17,980 bases of DNA from NCBI GenBank assembly GCA_964633205.1, contig CAZWFN010000132.1:1-17980 (forward strand), written 5' to 3'. How positions within the stretch are numbered: the stretch's first letter is position 1; the number at the start of each line of letters is the position of its first letter. Below, piece by piece: positions 1-8,495 of the stretch. A program made the translations under genes and the position numbers. The DNA comes from CAYVQE01 sp964633205. GTDB lineage: Bacteria; Myxococcota; B64-G9. The notes under the pieces were generated by a model. It made no database searches, was not told where the DNA came from, and worked only from the letters and a program-made list of their open reading frames with translations.

Positions 1-3000
1 CCGGGGCGGAGCTGGAGGCCAGGCTGGAAGCGGTGTTGGGCTCGCTCGACGCAAGCCTGGCCCAGCTGCACCTTGCCGAGGCCCGTTTTTCCGCCGCCCA
101 ACGCATCGCCGCCGATCTGGAAGGCCGGCGCGGGTTGCGGCTGGAGCTGTTGGCCGGGCGCAACCGGGCGGCGGTACGGCGCCGGCTGGGCGCTGGCACC
201 GCCGCCGACCGCGCCGGCCGCCGGCTGCAGCGCCGGGCGCAGGCGGCCGCGTTGGACGGCATCGCCTGGCGCATCGAGGGCGGATCGCCGGCGGAACGGG
301 CCGCGGCCCTGGAGGCCCTGCCGCCGGAAGTGGCCGGCACCCGGCGCGACGCCGCGGCGCGCCGGGCCCGCGATCAGCTGTTAGCAGGCCTGGTCAGCCG
401 CGCGCTGGACGCCGGCGAGCCGGAGCAGTCCTGGCGCTGGGCGGAGCGCTGGTCGTTGCGCCGGCGGCTGGATGCGATCGCGCTGGAGCAGCTCGAGCCG
501 ACCACCCACGCCGATCTGGCGGCGCTGCGCGCCCTGCGCCAGCGGCGCAGGGCGCTGGCGCGGGCCCTGGCCGCGGTGGACCCGAGCGCTGACGATGGGC
601 AGCGCGCGTCGCAGCGCCGGGCGGTGGCCGCAGCCCGCTCGGCCTGGGTCGAGCAGCGACAGCGGGCGGCCGCCGCCAACCCGGTGCTGGGCGCGATATT
701 GCGCGAGCGACCGGCCGACCCCGAGAGCCTGCGCGGGCTGCTCGAGCCCGCCGAAGGCGTGCTGTTGGCCCTGGCATTGGAGCACGAGCTGGTGGTCTGG
801 TTGCTGACCGCAGAGCGGCTGGTCCTGCATCGCCAGCCGGTGGCGCGCCCGGAGCTGGACGCCGTGCTGGCCGCCTATGGCGGAGCCGATCCGCGGGCGG
901 CGGCGCAGGCCCGCGCGCGGCTGTCGGCCTGGCTGCTCAAACCGCTGGCCGAGCCGCTCGAGGGGCTGCGCCGGCTGGTGGCGGTGACCGATCAAATCCC
1001 GCTGGCGGTGGGGATGCTGCTCAGCGATGGGAAGGCGATCGGCCGCCGGCTGGCCCTGGTCCAGCTCCACTGCGCCTCGGATCTGGGCCCGCTGCGCCGG
1101 CAGCGGCGGCTGGTGATCGAGGGGGGGCTGTGGGTGGGCCGCGCGCCGGAGCCGGCCGTGCAGCGGCGGCTGGAGGCCTTGCTGGGCAGCAGCCGCCACC
1201 GCGACAGCGCCGAGCCCGGACCGGAGCCGGCCGGGGTGGTCATCTGGGATCGCCCGCTGCAGCTGGACCGTTGGCGTCCGCTGCGTTCCAGCCTGATCGC
1301 CGATCCGGATCGCGGTGCCCTGGGCGGTCTGTCGTTGGGACGGTTGGCCTCACGCCGGGCCCCGGCCGGGCTGTGGGTCTGGCGCGAGCCGGCAGCGTAC
1401 CCTCCGGCGGCTGCGCTGGCCGCCGGGCTCGAGCTGGCCATGGCCGGGGCCGGGGTGCCCAGCGGGCTGTGGCTGCCGCGCACCGGCGCCGGCTTGGCCG
1501 ACCGCCTGTTGCTCGACACCCTGGAGCATGGGCGCACGACCAGCCCGGCGGCCGCTCTGGCCCACGCCATCGACCAGGCCAGCCGCGACGGCACCGATTG
1601 GATGCAGCTGCGCGGGGTGCAGCTGCGGGGCGACGGCGGCCTGGACCTGACCGCCCGCCGCCGCCGGGCGCGCGCTCGGATGCGCCGCTTGGCCGGACGC
1701 GCCGCCCGGGCCTTCGGGGCCGAGCGCTGGGAAACGGCTTTGGATAGCTTCGAGCGGGTGCGCCACCTGGCCGCCTTCCTGGACCGCCGCGCGGACCTGC
1801 CGCGGCTCGATCGTTTCATCGTCACCAGTGCCTTTCGGCTCGGGGATTTCGATCGGGCCGTGGCCGCGGAACGCCGGGTGCTCGAGCAGGCCCGCCAGGC
1901 CGGCGCGGAGAAGGACATCTGCCAGGCGCTCAACCGGCTGGGCGTGCTCGAGACGCGGGCCGGACGCGCCGCGGCGGCCGTCGCGCTGCTGCGCCAGGCG
2001 GTGACCGGATTCGAGCGCGGGGCGCTGGCAGCGGCGGCGGCCGAGGCCCGGGCCAACCTGGCGCGGGCCCTGGACGCCGCCGGTCGCTACCGGGAGGCGG
2101 TGCAGGTCGCCCGCCGCGCCCTGCGCTGGATGGCCGACCACGGCGACGCCCGCAGCCAGCTGCGCCTGCTGCGCCACATCGCCACCACCGAGCTGCGCCG
2201 GCTGAACCGACCGGCCGCGGCACGGACCTGGTTCGAGCGCGCCCTGGCTCTGGCCGAGCGCGCGGGCTCGGATCGGCTGCAGGCCGAGATCTGCCTCGAT
2301 CTGGCCCGTACCGCCCGGGCCACCGGCGATACCGATCGCAGTCTGGAGTTCATCGAGCGGGCCCGGGCCGTGTTCGAGCGGGCCGACGACCATCGCGGCC
2401 GGGCCACCGTCGCCCTCGAACGGGCCAACAGCCTGTGGTACCGCGGTGACTACGAAGCGGCCTTCGCCGCCCAACGGCGGGCGCTGGCCTGGGCCGAGCA
2501 GGCCGACGACGCCTTGCTGCGCATCATGGCCCGCAGCCTGGGCGGGCTGATCGCGCTGAACCTCGGCGACCTGCGCACCGCCCGCACGGCGCTGCGCGAG
2601 GCGCTGGCCGCTGCCCGCCGGGCGGGACGGCTGGACGAGCAGGCCGCCCAGCTGAACAACCTGGGGCTGGTGGCCCGCGAGCGCGGTGAGCCCGAGCGGG
2701 CGCTGGGGCATTTTCGCGAGGCATTGCGCATCGACAGCCGGTTGGGCGACGACCGCGGCCGCGCCTATGATCTGCGCCACATCGGCATCGTCGAGCAGAT
2801 GCTGGGCCGGACCGCGGCCGCGCGCGACCATCTGGATCGGGCGCTACAGTTGAGCCGGACGGTCGGCGACCGGTTCAACGAGGTCAAGACCCGGGTCGGT
2901 TTGGCCCGGCTGGCCCTGGACGACGGGGCGCTCGAGGTCGCCCGCGACCAGGCGACCCGGGCCCATCAGTTGGCCGCCGATCTCGGTCTGCGCGAGGTGG

Positions 3001-4346
3001 TGTGGCGCGCCCTGCGCACCCTGGGCGAGATCGATCGCCGGCAGGGGGATCTGGAGGCGGCCCGCCGGCGCTGGCGGGCCGCGATAGCGCTGGTCGAGCA
3101 GATGCCGGCCGGCATCGAGGTCGACCGCTTCCGCGCTGGATTTATGGACGACAAGTACGACCTCTACGCCGACCTGATCCACCTGCTGCTGCGGCTCGAT
3201 CGTCCGGCAGCGGCTTTCGCCATCAGCGAGCGGGCCCGGTCGGCGTCATTCGCCGACCTGCTGGCCCGACGCCGTCTCGGGGCGGACGGTGGTGGGCCGC
3301 AGCGGGCCGGCCCGGCGGCGATGCGGCCGCTGGACGCCGCCGCAGTGCAGACCGTGCTGCCGCAGCGGGTGGCCCTGGTCGCCTTTCACCTCAGCCAGCG
3401 GGGATGCGCGGCCTTCGTGGTGCGCCGCGATCGGGTGACCGCCCACCGGCTGGCGATCAGCCGGGCCCAGCTGCGGGGCCGCATCGCCCGTCTGCGCCAG
3501 GCGCTCGAGCAGCTCAGCCCGGTCGACGAAGCGCTGCACCAGCTGCATGGCGCCCTGATCGAGCCCTTGGCCGCCGACCTGCGCGGCGCGGCGGTGGTCG
3601 GTCTGCTGCCGCACGATGCGCTGCACTACCTGCCTTTCGCCGCGCTGCGGCCGGCCGGCGGGGGCTGGTGGATGGACGGCGTGCGGCTGTTCCGGGCTCC
3701 GTCGGCCGCCGGGCTGGTGCACCTGCTGCAGCGCGAGCAGCAGCGTTGCGGGCCGGCCGGGCCGACCCTGGCATTGGGCGACCCGGCATCGGGGCCGGAT
3801 GGCCAGCGGCTGCCGTTCGCCCGGCTCGAGGTGCGGGCGCTGGCCCGCGAGCAGGCGGGCGCCCGGGCCCTGGTGGGCCGGCGGGCCAGCGAGGCCGCCT
3901 TGCGGCGGCTGGCCGGTGAAAGCGGTCTCCTGCACCTGGCCGGTCACGGCCGGCTCGATGCCGCTGACCCCCTGGCCTCGGCCATCCAGCTGGCGCCGGG
4001 AGAGGGGCACGATGGTCGCTTGAGCGCGGCCGAGGTGCTCCAGCTCGAGCTGCAGGCCCGGCTGGTGGTTCTGTCGGCCTGCCAGACGGGGGTCGGCGGC
4101 TTGGGCCGGGGCGCCGAGGTGGTGGGGATGAACCGGGCCTTTCTGGCCGCCGGCGCCGGCGGGGTCGTCTCCAGCCTGTGGCGGGTCGGTGACGCAGCCA
4201 GCGCCGTGCTGATGAAGCGCTTCTATCGCTACCTGCGCCAGCAGCCACCGGTCGCGGCGCTGCAGCGCGCCCAGGCCCTGGTGCGCCGTTACCATCCCCA
4301 CCCGGCCCACTGGGCCGGCTTCTTCCTGACCGGCAGCTGGTTCTAA
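1..4346 (+). CDS. Giant TPR-CHAT protein with an inactive first CHAT domain (5'-partial)
   Basis: The frame is open from the window edge, so the true start lies upstream; residue numbers here count from the GTG at 33. The C-terminal third (about 1100-1437) is a CHAT domain, a caspase-like clan CD cysteine peptidase fold. His1305 sits in LAGHG and Cys1350 in SACQTG, followed by GAGGVVSSLW and a terminal WAGFFLTGSW. Residues about 545-1085 are helical TPR repeats of the Spy/kinesin-light-chain kind, with many A-x-x-x-x-L-G and NNLGLVARERG type motifs. Residues about 235-535 resemble a second, degenerate CHAT domain: LL-PLAEPLEGLRRLV, then LQLDRWRPLRSSL, then GAGVPSGLW. The preceding stretch (about 130-200) looks like the helical linker normally found between TPRs and CHAT. 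The likely role is a protease or protein-interaction scaffold controlled by its TPRs; the substrate is unknown. The stop codon overlaps that of the convergent gene. Confidence 0.9.
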   Translation, partial: GAELEARLEAVLGSLDASLAQLHLAEARFSAAQRIAADLEGRRGLRLELLAGRNRAAVRRRLGAGTAADRAGRRLQRRAQAAALDGIAWRIEGGSPAERAAALEALPPEVAGTRRDAAARRARDQLLAGLVSRALDAGEPEQSWRWAERWSLRRRLDAIALEQLEPTTHADLAALRALRQRRRALARALAAVDPSADDGQRASQRRAVAAARSAWVEQRQRAAAANPVLGAILRERPADPESLRGLLEPAEGVLLALALEHELVVWLLTAERLVLHRQPVARPELDAVLAAYGGADPRAAAQARARLSAWLLKPLAEPLEGLRRLVAVTDQIPLAVGMLLSDGKAIGRRLALVQLHCASDLGPLRRQRRLVIEGGLWVGRAPEPAVQRRLEALLGSSRHRDSAEPGPEPAGVVIWDRPLQLDRWRPLRSSLIADPDRGALGGLSLGRLASRRAPAGLWVWREPAAYPPAAALAAGLELAMAGAGVPSGLWLPRTGAGLADRLLLDTLEHGRTTSPAAALAHAIDQASRDGTDWMQLRGVQLRGDGGLDLTARRRRARARMRRLAGRAARAFGAERWETALDSFERVRHLAAFLDRRADLPRLDRFIVTSAFRLGDFDRAVAAERRVLEQARQAGAEKDICQALNRLGVLETRAGRAAAAVALLRQAVTGFERGALAAAAAEARANLARALDAAGRYREAVQVARRALRWMADHGDARSQLRLLRHIATTELRRLNRPAAARTWFERALALAERAGSDRLQAEICLDLARTARATGDTDRSLEFIERARAVFERADDHRGRATVALERANSLWYRGDYEAAFAAQRRALAWAEQADDALLRIMARSLGGLIALNLGDLRTARTALREALAAARRAGRLDEQAAQLNNLGLVARERGEPERALGHFREALRIDSRLGDDRGRAYDLRHIGIVEQMLGRTAAARDHLDRALQLSRTVGDRFNEVKTRVGLARLALDDGALEVARDQATRAHQLAADLGLREVVWRALRTLGEIDRRQGDLEAARRRWRAAIALVEQMPAGIEVDRFRAGFMDDKYDLYADLIHLLLRLDRPAAAFAISERARSASFADLLARRRLGADGGGPQRAGPAAMRPLDAAAVQTVLPQRVALVAFHLSQRGCAAFVVRRDRVTAHRLAISRAQLRGRIARLRQALEQLSPVDEALHQLHGALIEPLAADLRGAAVVGLLPHDALHYLPFAALRPAGGGWWMDGVRLFRAPSAAGLVHLLQREQQRCGPAGPTLALGDPASGPDGQRLPFARLEVRALAREQAGARALVGRRASEAALRRLAGESGLLHLAGHGRLDAADPLASAIQLAPGEGHDGRLSAAEVLQLELQARLVVLSACQTGVGGLGRGAEVVGMNRAFLAAGAGGVVSSLWRVGDAASAVLMKRFYRYLRQQPPVAALQRAQALVRRYHPHPAHWAGFFLTGSWF

Positions 4347-5230
4347 GCGGAAGTACCCCCGCCCGGCTCGATCGGCAGCTCGATCTTGAGCACGCCGAAG
4401 GCGTTGACCCGGCGGCGAAAGGCCCCCGGGCGCAGGCCGAGCTCGCCGGCGAACGCCCGCATCAGGTGGCCCAGCGGCGTGCGCGCGACGGCGGCGTCGG
4501 GTCGCAGCCGGTAGCGGACCCGGCCCGATTCGCGTTCGACCCGCAGCAGGGCCCGCCGCGTCTCGACGTTGGCCGCGTTGTCGACCACCAGCAACCGCAC
4601 CGCCCGCAGGTCCGGGGTGATATCGTGGGCCAGTTCGGCCAACACGGCCCGGGCCGCCGAGGGTCCTCGGGCCGGCCGCGGCAGCTCCTTCTTGTACACC
4701 CGTTCGATGACCAGCTCACCGTGCAGGGGTTCGAAGCTGAGGTGGAAGTTGGCCGGGTCGCGGCCGGGGAATCGGGCATCGAGGAAGAAGGCGAAGGCCT
4801 GATGGACGTCGTTGTGCTCCAGGCCCTTGAACTTGATAAAGCCGGGGAACTGCAGTCCGTCCGGCACGCGCTGGATCTCGCCGTCGAAGCCCTTCAGGTA
4901 GGGCAGCAGCCGATCGATGGGCGCCTCGCCAGGCAGCCAGCTGCGGTAGCGCCGGCGCAGGCGCCGCTCGGCATACAGCTCGGTGCGCAGCGTCGCGCCG
5001 AGCTGTTCGAGATCCGCGCCATCGCTGTTGAAGAAACGGAACAGGGCCTTGAGCACCCCGCCCGGGGTGGGGTTTTCGTGCAACCAGCTGCGCTCTTGCT
5101 CCATCTCGGCCTTGAGCCGTTCGAGCAAGGAGGCCAGCCGGCCCGCATCGTCGGCCGCCGCCTCGAGCTGTGTCTCCCAGTCCTCGGGGCTCAGCCCGGT
5201 GGGCGGGGCTGCTCGTCCGCTCGGTGGCAT
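4343..5230 (-). CDS. Unrecognised 295-aa protein in the plsB operon
   Basis: I do not recognise this family. The protein is soluble, with no signal peptide or membrane segment. The first ~100 residues are helical and highly charged. The middle has an aromatic stretch (FPGFIKFKGLEHNDVHQAFAFF, around 130-150) followed by alternating strands (FHLSFEPLHGELVIERVYKKEL). The C-terminus, around 250-290, ends in a strand-rich FGVLKIELPIEP. The ATG lies 6 bp after the plsB stop with only a weak upstream GGGG, which suggests one transcript and translation coupled to plsB. The stop overlaps the stop of the convergent CHAT gene by 4 bases. Its position implies a role related to PlsB or phospholipid synthesis, but that is inference from context only. 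Confidence 0.8.
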   Translation of the reverse strand: MPPSGRAAPPTGLSPEDWETQLEAAADDAGRLASLLERLKAEMEQERSWLHENPTPGGVLKALFRFFNSDGADLEQLGATLRTELYAERRLRRRYRSWLPGEAPIDRLLPYLKGFDGEIQRVPDGLQFPGFIKFKGLEHNDVHQAFAFFLDARFPGRDPANFHLSFEPLHGELVIERVYKKELPRPARGPSAARAVLAELAHDITPDLRAVRLLVVDNAANVETRRALLRVERESGRVRYRLRPDAAVARTPLGHLMRAFAGELGLRPGAFRRRVNAFGVLKIELPIEPGGGTSA

Positions 5231-5236
5231 CGCGGC

Positions 5237-7849
5237 TCAACCCCGTGCCAGGTAGGCGTAGATGCCGGCGGCGGCCTCCTCCAGGGCAGCGTCCGGCTCG
5301 GCGGCCGGTCCGAGCCCCACGAACGAACCGCGCTTGCCGGCCTCGCTGCGCAGCCGGATCAGGTCGCGATCGGCGAAGGCCTTGAGCGCATTCTTGACGA
5401 TCTCGCGCGACAGGCTCTCGTGGTACTGCAACTCGCCGCGCACGTAGAGCCGGTCACCGAGTTGGAGGATCTTGGCCAGCAGCTCGCGCTCGCCCAACTC
5501 GCCGCCGCGCAACAGCGTCATGCCGCGCGCGGTCATCCAGTAGGCCTCCAGGAAGTGCTCCAGCACAGCGCGGAAAGTATTGCGCGGGGCGTCTTCCGGC
5601 TCGGTCTTGACCACGAACCCGTCCTCGTGACGCAGCACTCCCTGGTCGGTCAGGTCGGCCAGCGCCTGCTGCAGCTCCTGCTCGAAGTGGCGTTGCGAGC
5701 GGAACAGAAATTCGTGCTTGAACAGCTGGGACAGGTCACGGATGCGCTCCGACAGCGCTTCGATGGGCACCGCCTCGACGGTGAAGGACTCCAACGCGGT
5801 AGCGGTGATGGCGGCGGTGACGAAGTAGTGCAGCAAGTTGTTGCGGTAGTAGTCCAGCGCCAGCCGCTGATCCTCGGTGACCGAGTAGACCAGCTCGTCG
5901 CCGGTATCGCGGATGGTGATGGCCCCGTCGCGCGAGAAGCGGGCGATGGCCTCGGCCAGCGCCCGCTCGAAATCGTCCAGGGTGGCCGACAGCCGGGCGC
6001 CGCGCTGGCTGACCCAGTCGAGCAACCAGCGCGCCCGTTCCAACAGGGTGGTACGGGTCATGCCCCGGCGGCGGTGGTTGAGCAGGCAGAAGGCCACCAG
6101 GGCCGAGGGCGTGACCGTGGCCACCCGGTTGATCCGGAACAGGATGCGGTGGGCCAGGTCCTGTACCAGCAGGCGGCGCTGCTCTTCATCCAGACCATCG
6201 GGCGTGAGCCCACGCTCGGCCAGCACATCGCGCGCCGAGATGATCTCGCCGACCTGGACGTAGATTTTGCCGTAACGGGTGCGCAGCGCCTTGCGTGCCT
6301 TGAGCAGACCGGCCACGTCTTCCTTGCGCTTGGTGCCGCCGGACAGCTCGCGGACGTAGGAGCGGCTCTCGACCAACTTCTCGTAGTCGATCGACAGCGG
6401 GACGAACTGCACGTCCTCGCCGGTGCCCTCGAGAAAGGCCTGGACCAGCCAGGACAGGATTCCGTAGCGCGGGCTGAGCAGCTTGCCGGTGCGGCTGCGG
6501 GTGCCTTCGATGAAGAACTCGATTGGGAAGCCCTCTTGCATCACGTGGCGTAGATAGGTTCGGAACACCACCGGATACAGCGCCTCGCCCTTGAAGGAAC
6601 GGCGCAGGAAGAAGGCGCCCGAGTGGCGGAAGATCGGACCCATCGGCCAGAAGCTCAGGTTGACCCCGGCGGCGATGTGCGGCAGCGGAACCCGGTGGGC
6701 CAGGCACAGCTGGCTCAGCACCAGGTAGTCGACGTGGCTCTTGTGGCTGGGGCAGAAGATGACCGGCGCCTTGCGGATGGCCTGGCGGATGCGCTCGAAG
6801 CCGGCTTCGTCGACCACGAAGCCCTCGTACATCCGGCTCCAGAACAAGTTGAGCACCCGGTTGAGCGCCAGCGGCCAGCGGATGCGGGGCTCGGCCGCGA
6901 TCTCGTCGAGCAGGTCGAAGGCCTTCTTGGACAGGTTCTCGCGCTCCGCCTCGTCGCTGCCGGCCTGCTCGTCGATCACCGCCTGTATTCGGGCATCGGC
7001 CAGCACCTCGGCCCGAAACTCCTCGTGGGGCCGGATGCGCGGACCGGCCACGTCGAACACCTCGAGCTCCATCCGTTGGGCCACGGCCTGCTCGAGAGCG
7101 GCGGCCAGGACCGGAGGCCGGTGCTCGTGGCGCTGGGCCAAAAACTGGCGCAGGTCGATCGGCTCGGCCACCTTGACCATGGCCTGGCGGTAGTGGCGCA
7201 GCATCAGCAGCAAGGTGCGCAACAGCCCAGGGGCTTCGGCCTGGCCGAAGATGGCGTCGGTCACCCCTTTGTCCTGGCGCTCGGGATGCACGTTCCACTT
7301 GATCAGGTGGGGGACCAGATAGAGCGGCCGATCGCTGGTCTGCTGCAGTTGAATCAGCGACTGCAGCAGGCGGTGGCCGTGGCCGTTGTGCTCGACGCGG
7401 GGGTTGGTGATTGTGGTCGGCTCGTCCAAAAAGAGCAGGGCCGAATCACCGGCCCGCAGCCGCTCGACCATCTCGTGTTGTTCCAGCTCCCCGGCGGTCC
7501 CGTCGAGCTCGGCCGCCTCGGCCGCGCCGAGCTTGTGCAGCCGCTCCCATAGCAAAGAGACCGGTTGGACCAGCACCGGGTCGACCCCGTTGACGTAGCG
7601 GGCCATGGGCAGACCGTGGCGTACGCAGACGTAGTTGAGGTAGAGGAAGTGGAGCAGGTTGGCCGTGGGCGCCAGGTAGACCAGCGTCCCCTCGCGCTCG
7701 AGCCGGCGGATGCGCTCGACCGCGGCCTGCGGGAAGCGAATCGGGTTGAAGTAGCGGGCGAAGAAGGATCGCAATAGGGGACCGTAACGATCGTGCATCG
7801 CCAGCGGTGGCAGGGCCGCCGCAATCGCCGTCTGTTCGGACTCGTCCAT
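5237..7849 (-). CDS. plsB: Glycerol-3-phosphate 1-O-acyltransferase PlsB
   Basis: PlsB transfers an acyl chain from acyl-ACP or acyl-CoA to the sn-1 position of glycerol-3-phosphate, the first step of phospholipid synthesis, at the inner membrane. The acyltransferase block is clear. The HX4D motif is HKSHVD (His369, Asp374, counted from the chosen ATG). It is followed by GAFFLRRSFKGEALYPVVF, FFIEGTRSRTGKLLSPRYG and VPLSIDYEKLVES, the same order as in E. coli PlsB. At 870 aa it is about 60 residues longer than the E. coli enzyme. I chose the ATG at 7849, which has GAGGG about 4 bases upstream, over an in-frame TTG at 7882 with no visible Shine-Dalgarno. A perfect TATAAT at 7911-7916 places transcription start about 55 bases upstream of the ATG. 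A 295-aa gene follows after 6 bp. Confidence 0.95.
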   Translation of the reverse strand: MDESEQTAIAAALPPLAMHDRYGPLLRSFFARYFNPIRFPQAAVERIRRLEREGTLVYLAPTANLLHFLYLNYVCVRHGLPMARYVNGVDPVLVQPVSLLWERLHKLGAAEAAELDGTAGELEQHEMVERLRAGDSALLFLDEPTTITNPRVEHNGHGHRLLQSLIQLQQTSDRPLYLVPHLIKWNVHPERQDKGVTDAIFGQAEAPGLLRTLLLMLRHYRQAMVKVAEPIDLRQFLAQRHEHRPPVLAAALEQAVAQRMELEVFDVAGPRIRPHEEFRAEVLADARIQAVIDEQAGSDEAERENLSKKAFDLLDEIAAEPRIRWPLALNRVLNLFWSRMYEGFVVDEAGFERIRQAIRKAPVIFCPSHKSHVDYLVLSQLCLAHRVPLPHIAAGVNLSFWPMGPIFRHSGAFFLRRSFKGEALYPVVFRTYLRHVMQEGFPIEFFIEGTRSRTGKLLSPRYGILSWLVQAFLEGTGEDVQFVPLSIDYEKLVESRSYVRELSGGTKRKEDVAGLLKARKALRTRYGKIYVQVGEIISARDVLAERGLTPDGLDEEQRRLLVQDLAHRILFRINRVATVTPSALVAFCLLNHRRRGMTRTTLLERARWLLDWVSQRGARLSATLDDFERALAEAIARFSRDGAITIRDTGDELVYSVTEDQRLALDYYRNNLLHYFVTAAITATALESFTVEAVPIEALSERIRDLSQLFKHEFLFRSQRHFEQELQQALADLTDQGVLRHEDGFVVKTEPEDAPRNTFRAVLEHFLEAYWMTARGMTLLRGGELGERELLAKILQLGDRLYVRGELQYHESLSREIVKNALKAFADRDLIRLRSEAGKRGSFVGLGPAAEPDAALEEAAAGIYAYLARG

Positions 7850-7910
7850 GGTGCCCTCGGCGCCGCTCGCATCGCTGCGCAAGGCGCGAAGCCTCGCTCC
7901 GTGGCGACCG

Positions 7911-7940
7911 ATTATACCCAGCGGCGGCCGAGCAATTCAA
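7911..7940 (-). promoter_or_regulatory. Sigma70-like promoter of plsB
   Basis: On the minus strand, TTGAAT (7935-7940) and a perfect TATAAT (7911-7916) are separated by 18 bases. This predicts transcription start near 7904, about 55 nt before the plsB ATG. The AT-rich box stands out in very GC-rich surroundings. Confidence 0.65.
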
Positions 7941-7977
7941 ATTCCGTTCGCCGCTGGATGCCGCCGGCGATCCGGGT

Positions 7978-7983
7978 TAGAAT
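7978..7983 (+). promoter_or_regulatory. Candidate -10 box for the 133-aa membrane protein gene
   Basis: TAGAAT lies 54 bases before the ATG at 8038, in a short AT-rich patch divergent from the plsB promoter. Only a poor -35 match (TGGATG at 7955-7960, 17 bases upstream) can be offered, so this is tentative. Confidence 0.35.
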
Positions 7984-8037
7984 ATTCGTCCACTACAAGA
8001 GGCAAACCGCTGCCGACTACAGCCCGGAGGAGGACCC

Positions 8038-8439
8038 ATGAGCAGGAACATCGCGCTGCTGGCCGCTTTTTCGGTGGGAGTGGCCTTCGCCCTGTGTCTG
8101 GTGATCATCCCGCCCATGGCCGCCAGCCAGCCGGCGACACCCGAGGCCGAGGTGCCCGATCCGCCGGATGAGGAGCCGGTGCCCGAGCCGCCCCCGGCGG
8201 CCGAGGTGGAGTTCGATACACCCGAAGACTTCGGCTGGAAGGAGCTGCATTTCAACCAGCCGATCCCGCTGGAGTGGGGCACGGTGTTCTCGATCAACCG
8301 GGTCGAGGAAGGCGGCGAGTCCTACACCTTCTGGTTCCTGGGCTCCGACGGCACTCTGCGCGGAATCACCACCCAGACCTTCACCGGCCACAACCGCGGC
8401 AGCTTCTTCCCCGAGGTCTACGTCATCCGGCGCCGCTGA
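8038..8439 (+). CDS. Small membrane-tethered protein of unknown function
   Basis: The 133-aa product has an N-terminal hydrophobic segment (about residues 5-27, IALLAAFSVGVAFALCLVII) preceded by Arg. This could be a signal anchor or an uncleaved signal peptide. The Cys in FALC does not form a good lipobox. A Pro/Glu-rich linker follows (about 30-57), then a compact, aromatic-rich domain of about 75 residues (DFGWKELHFNQPIPLEWGTV, ending EVYVIRRR) that is probably beta-rich and outside the cytoplasmic membrane. I do not recognise this domain. The ATG has a strong GGAGGAGGA Shine-Dalgarno about 4 bases upstream. It is transcribed alone, divergent from plsB and convergent with gatD. Confidence 0.8.
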   Translation: MSRNIALLAAFSVGVAFALCLVIIPPMAASQPATPEAEVPDPPDEEPVPEPPPAAEVEFDTPEDFGWKELHFNQPIPLEWGTVFSINRVEEGGESYTFWFLGSDGTLRGITTQTFTGHNRGSFFPEVYVIRRR

Positions 8440-8446
8440 TCCGCCG

Positions 8447-8474
8447 GTCGCGGTGCGTCGATGGTCCCCGCGAC
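8447..8474. terminator. Inverted repeat between convergent genes
   Basis: GTCGCGG (8447-8453) pairs with CCGCGAC (8468-8474) around a 14-base loop. It sits in the 56-bp gap between two convergent stop codons. There is no T-run, so it may act as a bidirectional terminator or only as an mRNA 3'-end hairpin. Confidence 0.3.
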
Positions 8475-8495
8475 TGAAGCCTGCGCCCCTGCGGA

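Noticed and set aside
4466..6553. 695-codon plus-strand open frame opposite plsB and the 295-aa gene
   Set aside because: Antisense to PlsB, whose motifs are unambiguous; composition is typical of a GC-driven spurious frame.
7850..7882. TTG start giving PlsB 11 more residues
   Set aside because: No Shine-Dalgarno precedes it, whereas the ATG at 7849 has GAGGG upstream and begins a more natural N-terminus.
8447..8474. Strong intrinsic terminator
   Set aside because: A 7-bp GC stem is present but there is no following T-run on either strand, so it is kept only as a low-confidence entry.
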